A stretch of 64,000 nucleotides of DNA from Phenylobacterium montanum (lineage in GTDB: Bacteria; Pseudomonadota; Alphaproteobacteria; Caulobacterales; Caulobacteraceae): contig NZ_CP073078.1 of assembly GCF_018135625.1 (NCBI RefSeq), positions 1,662,001 to 1,726,000 on the forward strand. Direction: 5' to 3'. The notes beneath the pieces are model-generated. The model had not been told where the DNA came from. It made no database searches and worked only from the letters and a program-made list of their open reading frames with translations. Shown here in pieces: positions 16,626 through 24,914 of this stretch. The translations under genes and the position numbers were made by a program. The first letter of the stretch is position 1, and every line of letters begins with the position of its first letter.

Positions 16626-16898
16626 GAGAGCCCCCTTTGGATTGGTCGAGCGGAAACGCGTGCGGCCCGGCCAGCCTTGCCGGCGTCATTGACCGCGGTA
16701 CGGAAATCCACTGTGCTCTATGCGAAGGTCCGGCCCGCCTTGGCCGGACACGCGGACCAACACGCTGTCGCCACGAGACCCACGGCAGCGGGTACCCGGT
16801 TACATTCGCCCCACAGCGAAGATTGTCAACTGGCAGTCAAAAATGAGCCAAAGTGTGGGATAGGCGCTCGTTCGACCTCGGCCGCCCGCCCCTCCCCT

Positions 16899-18710
16899 TC
16901 AGCCCTTGCTGTAGGGCGCGCCGGCCAAGGCCTGGCGATCTTTCTCGCCGCCCGTCGGATCGACACAGACGAACGCCGCGCGGTGATCTTCGATGGCGTA
17001 GGAGGGCAGGTTCGACGAGCTGGCGCAGACCTCGCCGTCTTCGGCGAAGGAGAAGTCGCGCAGCACCGTAACCCGGGTCGGGCTCGGGTAGCTGAGGAAG
17101 GTCTGGGTCGAGGGCGTGAAGCGCAGGATCCGATCCGAATTGTTCGCCGCCATCCAGATGTCGCCGGTCCGGCGATCGACATTCAGGGCATAGGGCGTCT
17201 CATACTCGCCCTCGCCGATCGGCGGGATCTTGAACGAGCGGAAAGCCTGGGTCTTGGGATCGAACCGCATCAGGCCACCCTCGTCGAAGGACGGGATCCA
17301 GAGGACGCCTTGTGGGTCGAAGCGCGGGCGCCGGGGCCCCTTCATCGGCGTGTCCCACTCGGTGACCTTCAGGGTCTTGGGATCGATGCGGCCGATCTTG
17401 GAAGCGTAGAGCTTGGCGTACCAGACGCTGCCGTCGGCCGGATCGATGTCGATGCCATAGGGGAACGGCAACACGCTGTAGCCAAAGAAGCGGTGGGTGG
17501 AGAGGTTCAGCTGGGCCGCCTGGTTCGGGAACCATGAGCCGATGCGCATCAGGGTCGGGAACAGCTGTTCGCTGATCCATTGGATAGGGTCTGAGACCGG
17601 CAGGCGCAACACCGTCATCTGGTCGGTCTTGGGATCGAAGCGGCCGAGTTGGTTGGAGGCGACGATGGTGAACCAGACGATGTCGTTCTTGTCCACGCGA
17701 ACCGTGTGCGGATAGAGCGCGTCGTGGCCGACCGGATAGCTCTTGAAAGCCTTGGTCGCCGGGTCGAACGACATCAGGGTCGAGGACAGGGCGTTGGTGA
17801 TCCAGATGCGGCCATCACTGGTCTGGGCCATGCTGTGCGGCCCGTGCTTGCCGGAGAACACCCCGATCGGCAGCTTCATGCCCGAGAACTTGCCGCCACG
17901 CGGCAGGTCAATGTCCGGCAAGGGATATTTGTCGACCTTGCCGGTGGCCCGGTCCAACACCCAGAGCAGATCATGGCCCTCGTCGGTGCCATAGAGCTTC
18001 TGGTCCCGCGCGACGTCGGCGTCGTGGATGAAGGTGTAGCCGTCGCCCACCAGCCATTCGCGGACCTTGGCCCTGGCCAGTTCGGGCCCCGCGCCATAGT
18101 CCTGGATCGCCTTGATCGGCTTGCCATCGAACCCCTGGGTCAGGACCTCGGCGAAGGTCTTCTTCTGCCAGGTCGACGGCATGGCCAGGAGGCCCTCCAT
18201 CTTGTCGAGCTCCACCATCCACTCCTGGTGACTGCGCGGAACGCGCGTCGTCAGGTTGCCGAGCTGGTGGCAGTAGTTGCACTGGCTGATGAAGGCTGGG
18301 CGGTCGCGCTTGACGTCCTTCCAAGGCAGGCGCGCGTTGAAGGCCGAGGCTGACAGCGCCATCGACGCATCGTCGTCGCTGGCAAAGCGCTTCAGGGCCA
18401 GGTCGACCCTGGTGGAATCGTTCTTTCCAGCCGTCTTGGCCGCCTCAGCGTCGTCGAATCCAGCTAGGCGCGCGCGAAGCTTGAGGTCGCCGTCAAAGTC
18501 GGTGCGGATGGCGTAGCCGCCGTCGGGGCCGGTGTAGACGGTTTCCTTGCGATCGGCTGCGGCGTTGAACACCGTGACCATCGCGCCGTAGGCGGGCTTG
18601 CCGTCTGGCGTGGCGATTTTACCGGAAAAGCTGGCGGCGTTGGCCTGGGCGGCCATGGCGAGGGCGGCGACGGATGCAGCGATTCGGCCGGCGCGAAGAT
18701 GGCGGGTCAT
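16899..18710 (-). CDS. Heme-c plus Vgb-like beta-propeller protein with carboxypeptidase-regulatory domain
   Basis: A 603-residue exported protein. After a signal peptide (cleavage near residue 25) comes a carboxypeptidase-regulatory-like beta-sandwich (about residues 27-108). A segment with a single heme-c motif CNYCH (C144, C147, H148) follows, then a large beta-propeller resembling virginiamycin B lyase/streptogramin lyase repeats (about 215-580), with recurring blades such as GRIWITNALSSTLMSFDPAT and GLMRFDPKTQAF. A heme and a Vgb propeller in one chain suggest a periplasmic redox enzyme rather than a lyase, but the function is unknown. It is co-transcribed with the small membrane protein upstream. 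Confidence 0.82.
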   Translation of the reverse strand: MTRHLRAGRIAASVAALAMAAQANAASFSGKIATPDGKPAYGAMVTVFNAAADRKETVYTGPDGGYAIRTDFDGDLKLRARLAGFDDAEAAKTAGKNDSTRVDLALKRFASDDDASMALSASAFNARLPWKDVKRDRPAFISQCNYCHQLGNLTTRVPRSHQEWMVELDKMEGLLAMPSTWQKKTFAEVLTQGFDGKPIKAIQDYGAGPELARAKVREWLVGDGYTFIHDADVARDQKLYGTDEGHDLLWVLDRATGKVDKYPLPDIDLPRGGKFSGMKLPIGVFSGKHGPHSMAQTSDGRIWITNALSSTLMSFDPATKAFKSYPVGHDALYPHTVRVDKNDIVWFTIVASNQLGRFDPKTDQMTVLRLPVSDPIQWISEQLFPTLMRIGSWFPNQAAQLNLSTHRFFGYSVLPFPYGIDIDPADGSVWYAKLYASKIGRIDPKTLKVTEWDTPMKGPRRPRFDPQGVLWIPSFDEGGLMRFDPKTQAFRSFKIPPIGEGEYETPYALNVDRRTGDIWMAANNSDRILRFTPSTQTFLSYPSPTRVTVLRDFSFAEDGEVCASSSNLPSYAIEDHRAAFVCVDPTGGEKDRQALAGAPYSKG

Positions 18711-18735
18711 GGGTCTGGACCTCTTGTATGGATGC

Positions 18736-19098
18736 TCAGGCGCGGACGAGGCTGGTGCGGGTCAGGAGCAGCGCGGCGACGAGGCTCAGGATGGGGCCGC
18801 CCGTCGCCAGGTTGACGAGCAGGGCCACCCCGGAAATGTCGAGCTTGAGATCGCCCAGGCCGCCGCCGAGCCAGAGGTCCAGCAACAGAACCATGCCGCT
18901 CACCACATTGATCAAGGCGACGAGCCCAACGAGCTTTGACGCCCGGCCCAGCCAGATCAGGGCCGCCAACAGCGCCAAGCAGGCCGCGGGGACGTAGTAG
19001 CCAGCCGCCATGGAGCCGAGGAAGGCCATGACGAGGCCGCCGGCGAAGAGCAGCAGGGCCAGGATGACGCTCGATCGGGAACGAGGGGAGGCAGCCAT
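18736..19098 (-). CDS. Small four-helix membrane protein, unknown
   Basis: A 120-residue protein with four hydrophobic helices (about residues 10-30, 35-50, 57-78 and 92-112) and short connecting loops. I do not recognise a family. It ends 25 bases before the heme/Vgb gene on the same strand, so the two probably form an operon. It might anchor or accept electrons from that protein, but it has no conserved His pair that would suggest heme b. Confidence 0.7.
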   Translation of the reverse strand: MAASPRSRSSVILALLLFAGGLVMAFLGSMAAGYYVPAACLALLAALIWLGRASKLVGLVALINVVSGMVLLLDLWLGGGLGDLKLDISGVALLVNLATGGPILSLVAALLLTRTSLVRA

Positions 19099-19160
19099 GG
19101 TGGTGGTGTCCGGATCTGGGTTGGATCGATCGCCAACCTAGTCATTCGATTGCAATCGGT

Positions 19161-19176
19161 TTGACTTTGCGCGCCA
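19161..19176 (+). promoter_or_regulatory. 16-bp motif copy 1, candidate AraC operator
   Basis: The sequence TTGACTTTGCGCGCCA lies between two divergent start codons (19098 on minus, 19213 on plus), 37 bases before the AraC gene. Near-identical copies occur at 21118-21133 (one difference) and, inverted, at 21166-21181 (one difference), in the promoter region of the neighbouring hydrolase and SDR genes. This pattern suggests the binding site of the AraC regulator encoded here. Confidence 0.6.
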
Positions 19177-19212
19177 ATCGATCTGAAGCTGGCTCTGGAG
19201 AGCGATGTATCG

Positions 19213-20208
19213 ATGACGGCCTGGGTCCGTAGCGGCGTCCTGGTCGGAGCGCCCGAATTGATCGCCGAGCTCGGCGGCGATCCGCAGGCGCTCGCCAACG
19301 ACGCGGGGATCGAACGCGTGGCCCTGGCCGACCCGGATTTTCCGGTGGAGGTGACCTCGGTCGTGCGCTTCCTCGAACTCGCGGCCGAAGCCTGCCGCTG
19401 CGAGACCTTCGGCCTCAGGCTTTCGAAGAAGCAGGAGCTGTCCCTGTTCGGCCCGCTCTGGCCGCTGTTCCAGAACGTGCCGACGCTGGGCGCTTTGGCG
19501 CAAGCCGTCGTCGATTATTTCCCCATGCATACCCAGGGCGCGCTGGTGGCGCTGGAGCCGGAACCGGAAGGCGCCAGCCTGGTCTATGACGTCGCCGCCG
19601 AGGTCGGCGGCTCGCGGCGCCAGATCATCGAGCTCGGCTTTGGGATCATGGTGGCCGAATTGCAGCGCTGGGCGCGCGACTGGCGGCCGAGCGACGTGGC
19701 TTTTCGCCATGGACCGCCTCTGGACCTGCGGCTGCATCGTCAGATCCTGGGCCCCGAGGTCCGCTTCAACGCAGACCGCAATGCGCTGTTCATCGAGGCC
19801 TGGATGCTGTCGCAGCCCAATCCCGCCCGCGACGCCGCCCTGCACGCGAGCCTTTTGGAAGACTTGGAGCCTCGCCGCCGCGCCCTGCCTGGCGCACTCC
19901 GACTACAGGCCGAGATCGCCGTACGGGCCCTGCTGCCCTTTGCAGACTGCACCCTCGACATCGTTGCCCGCCTGCTCGGAACCTCGCGGCGCACTCTGCA
20001 GCGGCGCCTGGCCGAGGACGGCATCAGCTTCGAGGCCCTGATCGACAAGGTGCGGGCTGACCTCGCCCTGACCTATCTGCGCGACTCGATGCTCAGCGTC
20101 ACGGCCATCGCCGAGATCCTGCAATTCTCGGAGACCAGCGCCCTGTCGCGGGCTGTGCGGCGCTGGTACGGCGCGCCGCCGACGGCGATCCGCAAGGGCC
20201 CGGCCTAG
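19213..20208 (+). CDS. AraC-family transcriptional regulator (arabinose-binding-domain type)
   Basis: A 331-residue regulator of the same general architecture as the one at 11592: an arabinose-binding-like domain (about residues 15-200) and a C-terminal AraC helix-turn-helix pair (LLGTSRRTLQRRLAEDGISF; LSVTAIAEILQFSETSALSR; RRWYGAPPTAIRK). It is divergent from the heme/Vgb operon and convergent with the hydrolase, their stop codons overlapping by four bases. A 16-bp motif near its start recurs twice between the hydrolase and the SDR gene, so it probably controls itself and both flanking transcripts. Confidence 0.9.
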   Translation: MTAWVRSGVLVGAPELIAELGGDPQALANDAGIERVALADPDFPVEVTSVVRFLELAAEACRCETFGLRLSKKQELSLFGPLWPLFQNVPTLGALAQAVVDYFPMHTQGALVALEPEPEGASLVYDVAAEVGGSRRQIIELGFGIMVAELQRWARDWRPSDVAFRHGPPLDLRLHRQILGPEVRFNADRNALFIEAWMLSQPNPARDAALHASLLEDLEPRRRALPGALRLQAEIAVRALLPFADCTLDIVARLLGTSRRTLQRRLAEDGISFEALIDKVRADLALTYLRDSMLSVTAIAEILQFSETSALSRAVRRWYGAPPTAIRKGPA

Positions 20209-21047
20209 AAGGCCGCGCTCGTCCGTCCGAGGAAATCCAGCACCAGCGCCGCCGCTTCGTCCGGTGCGTCAAGCGGTATCCAATGGCCGACGCCGTCCAG
20301 ACGCCGATACTCGAACCCGGCGTCGCAGAACCCCGCCGATGCCGTCATCTGCTCCTCGGCCAGCGCGATGTCGCCGGTGCTCCAGACGCCCAGCACCGGA
20401 ATCTGCACCCGGCCGAAGGAGGGCCGCAGCAACGGCCCGATGTTGGCGCGATACCAGTTGATGCCAGCGGTCAACCGGCCGGGACGCGACAGATCCGCGA
20501 TCCAATGCGGCATTTCCGGCGGATCGCCCAACCAGCGCCGGGGGAACGCAAAATTCCCGGCGCTGAACATCGCTTCGGCGAGGCCGCGCAACTGAAACAC
20601 CAGCACGTACCAGCCCTTGAGCTTCTGCCTCAGCCCCGCCGACGCATAGGCGTTCAGGTGGCCGACTGACAGGGCGACGTAGCGGCTGAAACGGTCTGGA
20701 TGCGCCGAGGCCAGAGCCCAGCCGATCGCTGCGCCCCAGTCGTGACCCATCAACGCGGCCTTCTCGATACCTAGCGCGTCGAGCAGACCAATGGCGTCGG
20801 CGGCGATCCGGTCGATCCTGTAGGGCCCCACTCCCTCGGGCGCTGCCGTGCGCCCAAAGCCCCGTTGGTCGGGCGCGATTACACGATAACCCGCCCCCAC
20901 CAGGGCGGGGATCATCTTGCGCCACAGCTGGGCGGAGTCCGGGAAGCCATGCAGCAGCAGAAGCGGCTCGCCTGTCCCGGCCAGCAGCACATGCATGTCG
21001 AGCTCGCCGATGTGGAACTGGCGATGTTCGATCTCAGCAGCGGCCAT
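20205..21047 (-). CDS. Alpha/beta hydrolase, epoxide hydrolase-like
   Basis: A 280-residue alpha/beta hydrolase. HGFPDSAQLW near residue 34 is the oxyanion-hole motif, GHDWGA near 101-106 places a nucleophilic Asp, and GVGHWIPLDAPDEA holds the catalytic His. This is the epoxide hydrolase/dehalogenase type, related to but clearly distinct from the enzyme at 13560. The ATG at 21047, preceded by GCGAGGA, is chosen over the longer frame, which would run into the intergenic operator. It is divergent from the SDR gene. Confidence 0.87.
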   Translation of the reverse strand: MAAAEIEHRQFHIGELDMHVLLAGTGEPLLLLHGFPDSAQLWRKMIPALVGAGYRVIAPDQRGFGRTAAPEGVGPYRIDRIAADAIGLLDALGIEKAALMGHDWGAAIGWALASAHPDRFSRYVALSVGHLNAYASAGLRQKLKGWYVLVFQLRGLAEAMFSAGNFAFPRRWLGDPPEMPHWIADLSRPGRLTAGINWYRANIGPLLRPSFGRVQIPVLGVWSTGDIALAEEQMTASAGFCDAGFEYRRLDGVGHWIPLDAPDEAAALVLDFLGRTSAAF

Positions 21048-21117
21048 GTGTCCTCGCCTGCAGCGCCGCCAGCCAGGGCGGACGCTGGCCAGCATGTCCC
21101 AACCCGGCCCCCACGAA

Positions 21118-21181
21118 TTGACCTTGCGCGCCAGTGCTGCGGCTATCCGCCCGGCAAGCCGGCTCTGGCGCGTAAAGTCAA
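21118..21181. promoter_or_regulatory. Inverted pair of the 16-bp motif between hydrolase and SDR
   Basis: TTGACCTTGCGCGCCA at 21118-21133 and, on the other strand, TTGACTTTACGCGCCA at 21181-21166 face each other in the divergent promoter region. Both match the copy at 19161-19176 except for one base each (consensus TTGACYTTRCGCGCCA). The placement between two divergent metabolic genes and near the AraC gene suggests a shared operator. Confidence 0.65.
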
Positions 21182-21253
21182 TCTGAGCCCTTCCGCCTCT
21201 GATACCGAAAGCCAAATCAAACGGGTCAGATCGTCGGGGAGACGCCAAAACCT

Positions 21254-22084
21254 ATGCAGATCAAGGATAAGCGCGCCCTCGTCACCGGAGCCGGATCCGG
21301 TATCGGGCGTGAAACGGCCCTGGCTCTGGCCCGGGCCGACGCGAAAGTGGTCGCCACCGACGTCAGCCTCGCCGGCCTCGCCGAACTCAAGGCCGACGCC
21401 GCCCGCGAGGGATTGACCATCGACACGCTCCGCCTGGATGTGGCCGACCGCCCGGCCTACGACGCCCTGGCCGCCGAACTGCAGTCGCAGGACCGCCTGC
21501 CCCAGATCCTGATCAACAATGCTGGTGTCGGCTATTTCGGGGCGCTGTTGGACACCCCGCTCGAGGTCTATGAGCGGGTGCTGCGCATCAATGTGCTGGG
21601 CGTGGTCAATGGCTGCCAGGTTTTCGGGCCGGCAATGGTCGAATCCGGCGAGCCCGGCTGCATCGTCAACGTGTCCTCGACCGCCTCGGCGATCCCAATC
21701 CCCAACATGAACGCCTACGCCGCCAGCAAATGGGCGGTGGAGGGGCTAAGCGACGGTCTGGCAATGGAGCTCAGCCGTTCGAGCGTGCACGTGATCAGCG
21801 TGCATCCCGGGATCATCAACACGGCGATCGTCCCCAATCCCATGGGGGCTGCGCCTTCGATCACGCGCGAACAGCTGGACGGGCTTTCCGCCTACTACGC
21901 CAAGAACGGCTGCCATCCGCGCGTCGTCGCCGACGCCATCGTCGCCGCCGTCCGATCAGGCAAGGACAAGGTGTTCGTGGGGCCCAGCGCCCAGTTCGGC
22001 GCCGTCGCGCGCCGCTTCGCCCCGACCCGGATGAAACGCCGGCTGACCCTTTCCGTCGCCAGCAAGATCGGCTTCTGGAAATAA
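21254..22084 (+). CDS. SDR-family NAD(P)-dependent oxidoreductase
   Basis: A 276-residue classical short-chain dehydrogenase. It has the cofactor motif TGAGSGIG (residues 10-17), an Asp after strand 2 (VATDVS) that favours NAD(H), NNAG, and the active site Ser in NVSSTAS plus YAASK (Tyr and Lys). The C-terminus KRRLTLSVASKIGFWK resembles the larger SDRs acting on lipids or hydrophobic alcohols. It is followed after 19 bases by the DUF1330-like gene. Its promoter holds two copies of the 16-bp motif. Confidence 0.9.
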   Translation: MQIKDKRALVTGAGSGIGRETALALARADAKVVATDVSLAGLAELKADAAREGLTIDTLRLDVADRPAYDALAAELQSQDRLPQILINNAGVGYFGALLDTPLEVYERVLRINVLGVVNGCQVFGPAMVESGEPGCIVNVSSTASAIPIPNMNAYAASKWAVEGLSDGLAMELSRSSVHVISVHPGIINTAIVPNPMGAAPSITREQLDGLSAYYAKNGCHPRVVADAIVAAVRSGKDKVFVGPSAQFGAVARRFAPTRMKRRLTLSVASKIGFWK

Positions 22085-22103
22085 TTCGTACAAGGATAAG
22101 CGC

Positions 22104-22766
22104 GTGCCCAAACTCACCCTTCTGCGCGGCCTCGCCGTCGCTTTCGTCCTGATCACCGCCGCGATGTTCGCCTGGCAGAACCCTGGCGTCCTGGGCTCGC
22201 GCCTAACCCCAGCGGAGGTCGACCGCTACCTCGCTCAGGCCGACCACAACCTGGCCATCCCCCCGGCCGAAAAGGCAGAAATGCTCACCCGTCTGCGCGC
22301 CTGGGCGTTCGCTGACGACGGCAAGCCGGTCTACATGCTCAACCTGATGCGGTTCTACCCGCAGGTGCGCGCCTTCCCGGGCGGCCCGCCTGCCTCCATG
22401 ACCCCGGCGCAGGCCAACGCCTATTACGAGTCAAAGGCGGTGCCCATGCTGCTGCCGATGGGCGGGTCGGCCCCGTTCATGGGGCGCCCCCAGGGCCAGA
22501 ACGTGCTGCCTTACGACGCCCGCGGCGACCACTGGAGCCGCATGTTGCTGATCCGCTACCCGAACCGCCGCGCCTTCCTGCAGCTGATCACCGACCCGCG
22601 CTACCCGGCGATCATGCCCTACAAGCTGGCCTCGCTGGAGATCGTGCTCGCCCCGTTCACGGCCGAGATGATGATGCCCGACTACACCCAGGCCACAGCA
22701 GCCCTGTTGCTGATCATCTTCCTTGGCGTCGGTTGGTGGCGCGCCGAACGTCGCAAACCCGATTGA
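22104..22766 (+). CDS. Membrane-anchored DUF1330-like protein
   Basis: A 220-residue protein with a hydrophobic helix at each end (about residues 8-24 and 193-212) and between them a ferredoxin-like dimeric alpha-beta-barrel region: KPVYMLNLMRFYP (near 75), then MLLIRYPNRRAFLQLITDPR. These are hallmarks of DUF1330/DUF1330-like domains. The start is a GTG at 22104, preceded by AAGGA. It follows the SDR gene closely and is probably co-transcribed with it. Its activity is unknown; the barrel faces either side of the membrane. Confidence 0.78.
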   Translation: MPKLTLLRGLAVAFVLITAAMFAWQNPGVLGSRLTPAEVDRYLAQADHNLAIPPAEKAEMLTRLRAWAFADDGKPVYMLNLMRFYPQVRAFPGGPPASMTPAQANAYYESKAVPMLLPMGGSAPFMGRPQGQNVLPYDARGDHWSRMLLIRYPNRRAFLQLITDPRYPAIMPYKLASLEIVLAPFTAEMMMPDYTQATAALLLIIFLGVGWWRAERRKPD

Positions 22767-23124
22767 GCGGAGGCCGACGCCATCCGAACAGGCCCGCCAG
22801 CTTCAGGCATGCACGGCCCATAAGCGGATTCCGCCAGATGCTCGAACTTTCATCGCGGCAGAACCCACGCCATTGTGCAATTCCGAAAGTGCAAACGCTG
22901 CCTGCGCGGACGCAGGCAATTCTCGGACCGGGGAGTTGCTGACTCAATCCGAGCCTGACCGAATCTGGCTATCTGCCCCAACTGCTTCGGGAGGTGCTTG
23001 CGTCGCGCAGAAGCCGCCAGCACAAGCGACGCCCTACGCGTCGATGCAATCAATTCGATCGATAGACGCGGATCGGTCCAACTATCTGCGCCGGAGTCCA
23101 GACTTCTCTGTCGTCCAACAAGAT
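22767..23124 (+). other. Gap of about 360 bases, no gene seen
   Basis: Between the DUF1330-like gene and the tRNA. Open frames exist on both strands but are short or compositionally unlike the neighbours, and none resembles a known family. The DNA is less GC-rich than average, and no repeat, terminator hairpin or promoter pair stands out. Confidence 0.5.
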
Positions 23125-23200
23125 TGGTAGGCCCGGAGGGACTCGAACCCCCAACCAGACCGTTATGAGCGGTCGGCTCTAACCATTGAGCTACGGGCCC
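23125..23200 (-). tRNA. tRNA with CAU anticodon, probably tRNA-Ile2
   Basis: Reading the minus strand, the 76 bases fold as a full cloverleaf: acceptor GGGCCCG, D arm GCTC/GAGC, anticodon stem GACCG/CGGTC with loop CTCATAA, T arm with GGTTCGAGTCC and an encoded 3' CCA. The anticodon is CAU. It lacks the C1:A72 mismatch and the three GC pairs of initiator tRNA, so it is either elongator Met or Ile2 (CAU modified to lysidine by TilS). The D loop AATGGTTA and the variable loop TGGTT resemble Ile2. The first pair is G1-U72, a wobble. Confidence 0.93.
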
Positions 23201-23298
23201 CCGTCGGCGCGGGAGAGCGGGTTAGCATGACGCCTTCGCCGCATAAAGGCCCGCTTCGGGTCGCATGCAAAGCTTGGCCCCTTGCATGGAGACGCTGC

Positions 23299-24042
23299 AT
23301 GACCCGCCCCCTCGCCCCGGCTATCTTCGCCGCCCTGGCCCTGGCCGGGCTCGCCGGCGCCGCCCGAGCTCAGACAGTAGGGGCCCAGGCCGACGAGGGC
23401 GGGCGCGCCTTCGACGCCACCACCCTGTCGCTTTCGGCCGAGGGCGAGGCCGAGGCCCGCCCGGATCAGGCGACCATCACCCTGGGCGTCCAGGTCAAGG
23501 CCCCCAGCGCCCGCCAGGCCATGGCCGACAACGCCCAGCGCATGAGCCAGGTGATCGCGGCGCTGAAGTCGGCGGGCCTGGAGGCGAAGGACATCCAGAC
23601 CTCGAACCTGTCGCTCAATCCAGCCTACGACTATGGCCCCAATCGCCCGCCGAAGCTGACGGGCTATGAGGCGGACAACGAGGTGCGGGTGACGGTGAAC
23701 GACCTGGCCCGTCTGGGGCCGGTGGTGGATGCGGTGGTGAACGCGGGCGCCGACCAGGTCAGCGGCATCAGCTTTGGCCTGAAGGATCCCCGCGCCGCCG
23801 AGGACCGGGCGCGCAAGTCGGCGGTCCAGGCCCTGGCGGCCAAGGCCGAACTCTACGCCGCCGAGACCGGCTATCGGCTGAAGCGCCTGGTCAACCTGAC
23901 CGAGGGCGGCGGTTATCAGCCTGGGCCGGTGCGGCCGATGTTGGCGTTTGCAGCGAAGGCTGCGGCGGCGCCGACCCCGGTGGAACAGGGCCAACTGACC
24001 GTGCGGATCGATATTTCCGGCGTCTATGAGCTGAGCAAATAG
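23299..24042 (+). CDS. SIMPL-domain (DUF541) periplasmic protein
   Basis: A 247-residue exported protein of the SIMPL/DUF541 family, also seen in E. coli YggE. The ATG at 23299, with GGAGA eight bases upstream, begins a signal peptide ending near residue 24 (AARAQ). This is preferred to an in-frame ATG 24 codons earlier. The core has LSLSAEGEAEARPDQATITL (near 45), then AKDIQTSNLSLNPAYDYG and YEADNEVRVTV. Family members are linked to oxidative-stress protection in bacteria, though the mechanism is unclear. Confidence 0.88.
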   Translation: MTRPLAPAIFAALALAGLAGAARAQTVGAQADEGGRAFDATTLSLSAEGEAEARPDQATITLGVQVKAPSARQAMADNAQRMSQVIAALKSAGLEAKDIQTSNLSLNPAYDYGPNRPPKLTGYEADNEVRVTVNDLARLGPVVDAVVNAGADQVSGISFGLKDPRAAEDRARKSAVQALAAKAELYAAETGYRLKRLVNLTEGGGYQPGPVRPMLAFAAKAAAAPTPVEQGQLTVRIDISGVYELSK

Positions 24043-24045
24043 GGC

Positions 24046-24279
24046 TCAGATCGAGACCAGCTCCTCGGCGGCGCGGCGCTTGCGCTCGCCCATGTGGTGA
24101 CTGAGCTTGTTCACACGCCGGCTGCCCGAGGTGGTGCAGAGGGCGGGGACCAGGCCGTGGACGATACAGGCCAATCCCGCGACCAGCAGCGTGCTGCCAT
24201 AGAAGAAGGCCGCGCGCTGATGCTCGAAATAGGTCTCGTTCACGGTGCGAGGATGGTCCAGGAACAGACGTTTGAACAC
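24046..24279 (-). CDS. DUF6356-like small membrane protein
   Basis: A 77-residue protein with a start GTG at 24279 preceded by GGGGGAA, better supported than the longer frame. It begins FKRLFLDHPRTVNETYFEHQ, has one hydrophobic helix (about residues 24-46) and a basic tail. This is the pattern of the alphaproteobacterial DUF6356 family as I recall it. Function unknown. It is divergent from the Lrp regulator, 101 bases away. Confidence 0.7.
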   Translation of the reverse strand: MFKRLFLDHPRTVNETYFEHQRAAFFYGSTLLVAGLACIVHGLVPALCTTSGSRRVNKLSHHMGERKRRAAEELVSI

Positions 24280-24337
24280 GGAAATTCCCCCAGCGATTCG
24301 CCGATTTAAGTTGATATTACTTGACCCGGGTCCGAAT

Positions 24338-24381
24338 TTTTTCCCAATTTCACCCAAACTAGCGGTCCGGATTGGGAAAAA
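24338..24381. promoter_or_regulatory. 11-bp inverted repeat upstream of the Lrp/AsnC gene
   Basis: TTTTTCCCAAT (24338-24348) is repeated as its exact reverse complement ATTGGGAAAAA (24371-24381), the second arm reaching the ATG of the regulator. The AT-rich arms and 33-base centre-to-centre spacing fit an Lrp/AsnC-type autoregulatory site. It lies between the regulator and the divergent DUF6356 gene. Confidence 0.5.
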
Positions 24382-24875
24382 TGACAACCTTACCGTCGAT
24401 CACCCTGGACGCCTTCGACATCGCCATACTGGGCCAGCTGCAGGAGGACGCCTCGCGCGCCGTGGCCGAGGTCGCCGCAGCGGTGAACCTGTCGCAGAAC
24501 GCCTGCTGGCGGCGGATCAAGATCCTGGAGGAGGCTGGGGTGATCAAGAAGCGGGTGGCGCTGGTCGACCCGCAGAAGGTCGGCTGCGGGGTGACCATCT
24601 TCGTCAGCCTCACGGCCGGCGAACACAGCGAGGACTGGCTGGAGGCCTTCGCCGACAAGGTCGCACGCATGCCCGAGGTGGTTGAGTTCTACCGCATGAC
24701 CGGCGACGTGGACTACCTGCTGAAGCTGCAGGTCAGCGACATCAAGGCCTATGACGAGGTCTACAAATCGCTGATCCGCACCGCCAGGCTGCGCGACGTC
24801 TCGGCCGCCTTCGCCATGGAGGAGCTGAAGCACACCCACGCCGTGCCCCTGCCGCGCCCGGCGATGCGGGGATAA
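24381..24875 (+). CDS. Lrp/AsnC-family transcriptional regulator
   Basis: A 164-residue regulator. The N-terminal helix-turn-helix reads LDAFDIAILGQLQEDASRAV then VNLSQNACWRRIKILEEAG, and the RAM (ligand-binding) domain follows, including VVEFYRMTGDVDYLLKLQV. The ATG at 24381 is preferred over an in-frame TTG three codons earlier. The effector, probably an amino acid, cannot be told. AMP nucleosidase starts 39 bases later on the same strand and may be co-transcribed. An inverted repeat at its start suggests autoregulation. Confidence 0.92.
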   Translation: MTTLPSITLDAFDIAILGQLQEDASRAVAEVAAAVNLSQNACWRRIKILEEAGVIKKRVALVDPQKVGCGVTIFVSLTAGEHSEDWLEAFADKVARMPEVVEFYRMTGDVDYLLKLQVSDIKAYDEVYKSLIRTARLRDVSAAFAMEELKHTHAVPLPRPAMRG

Positions 24876-24914
24876 TCGTCTCGAAAGCTTTGCGGCCCGG
24901 CGCTATAAGTCCCC

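Noticed and set aside
23125-23200. The tRNA as an integration site for a genomic island
   Set aside because: No integrase, no direct repeat of the tRNA 3' end and no mobile gene nearby are seen.
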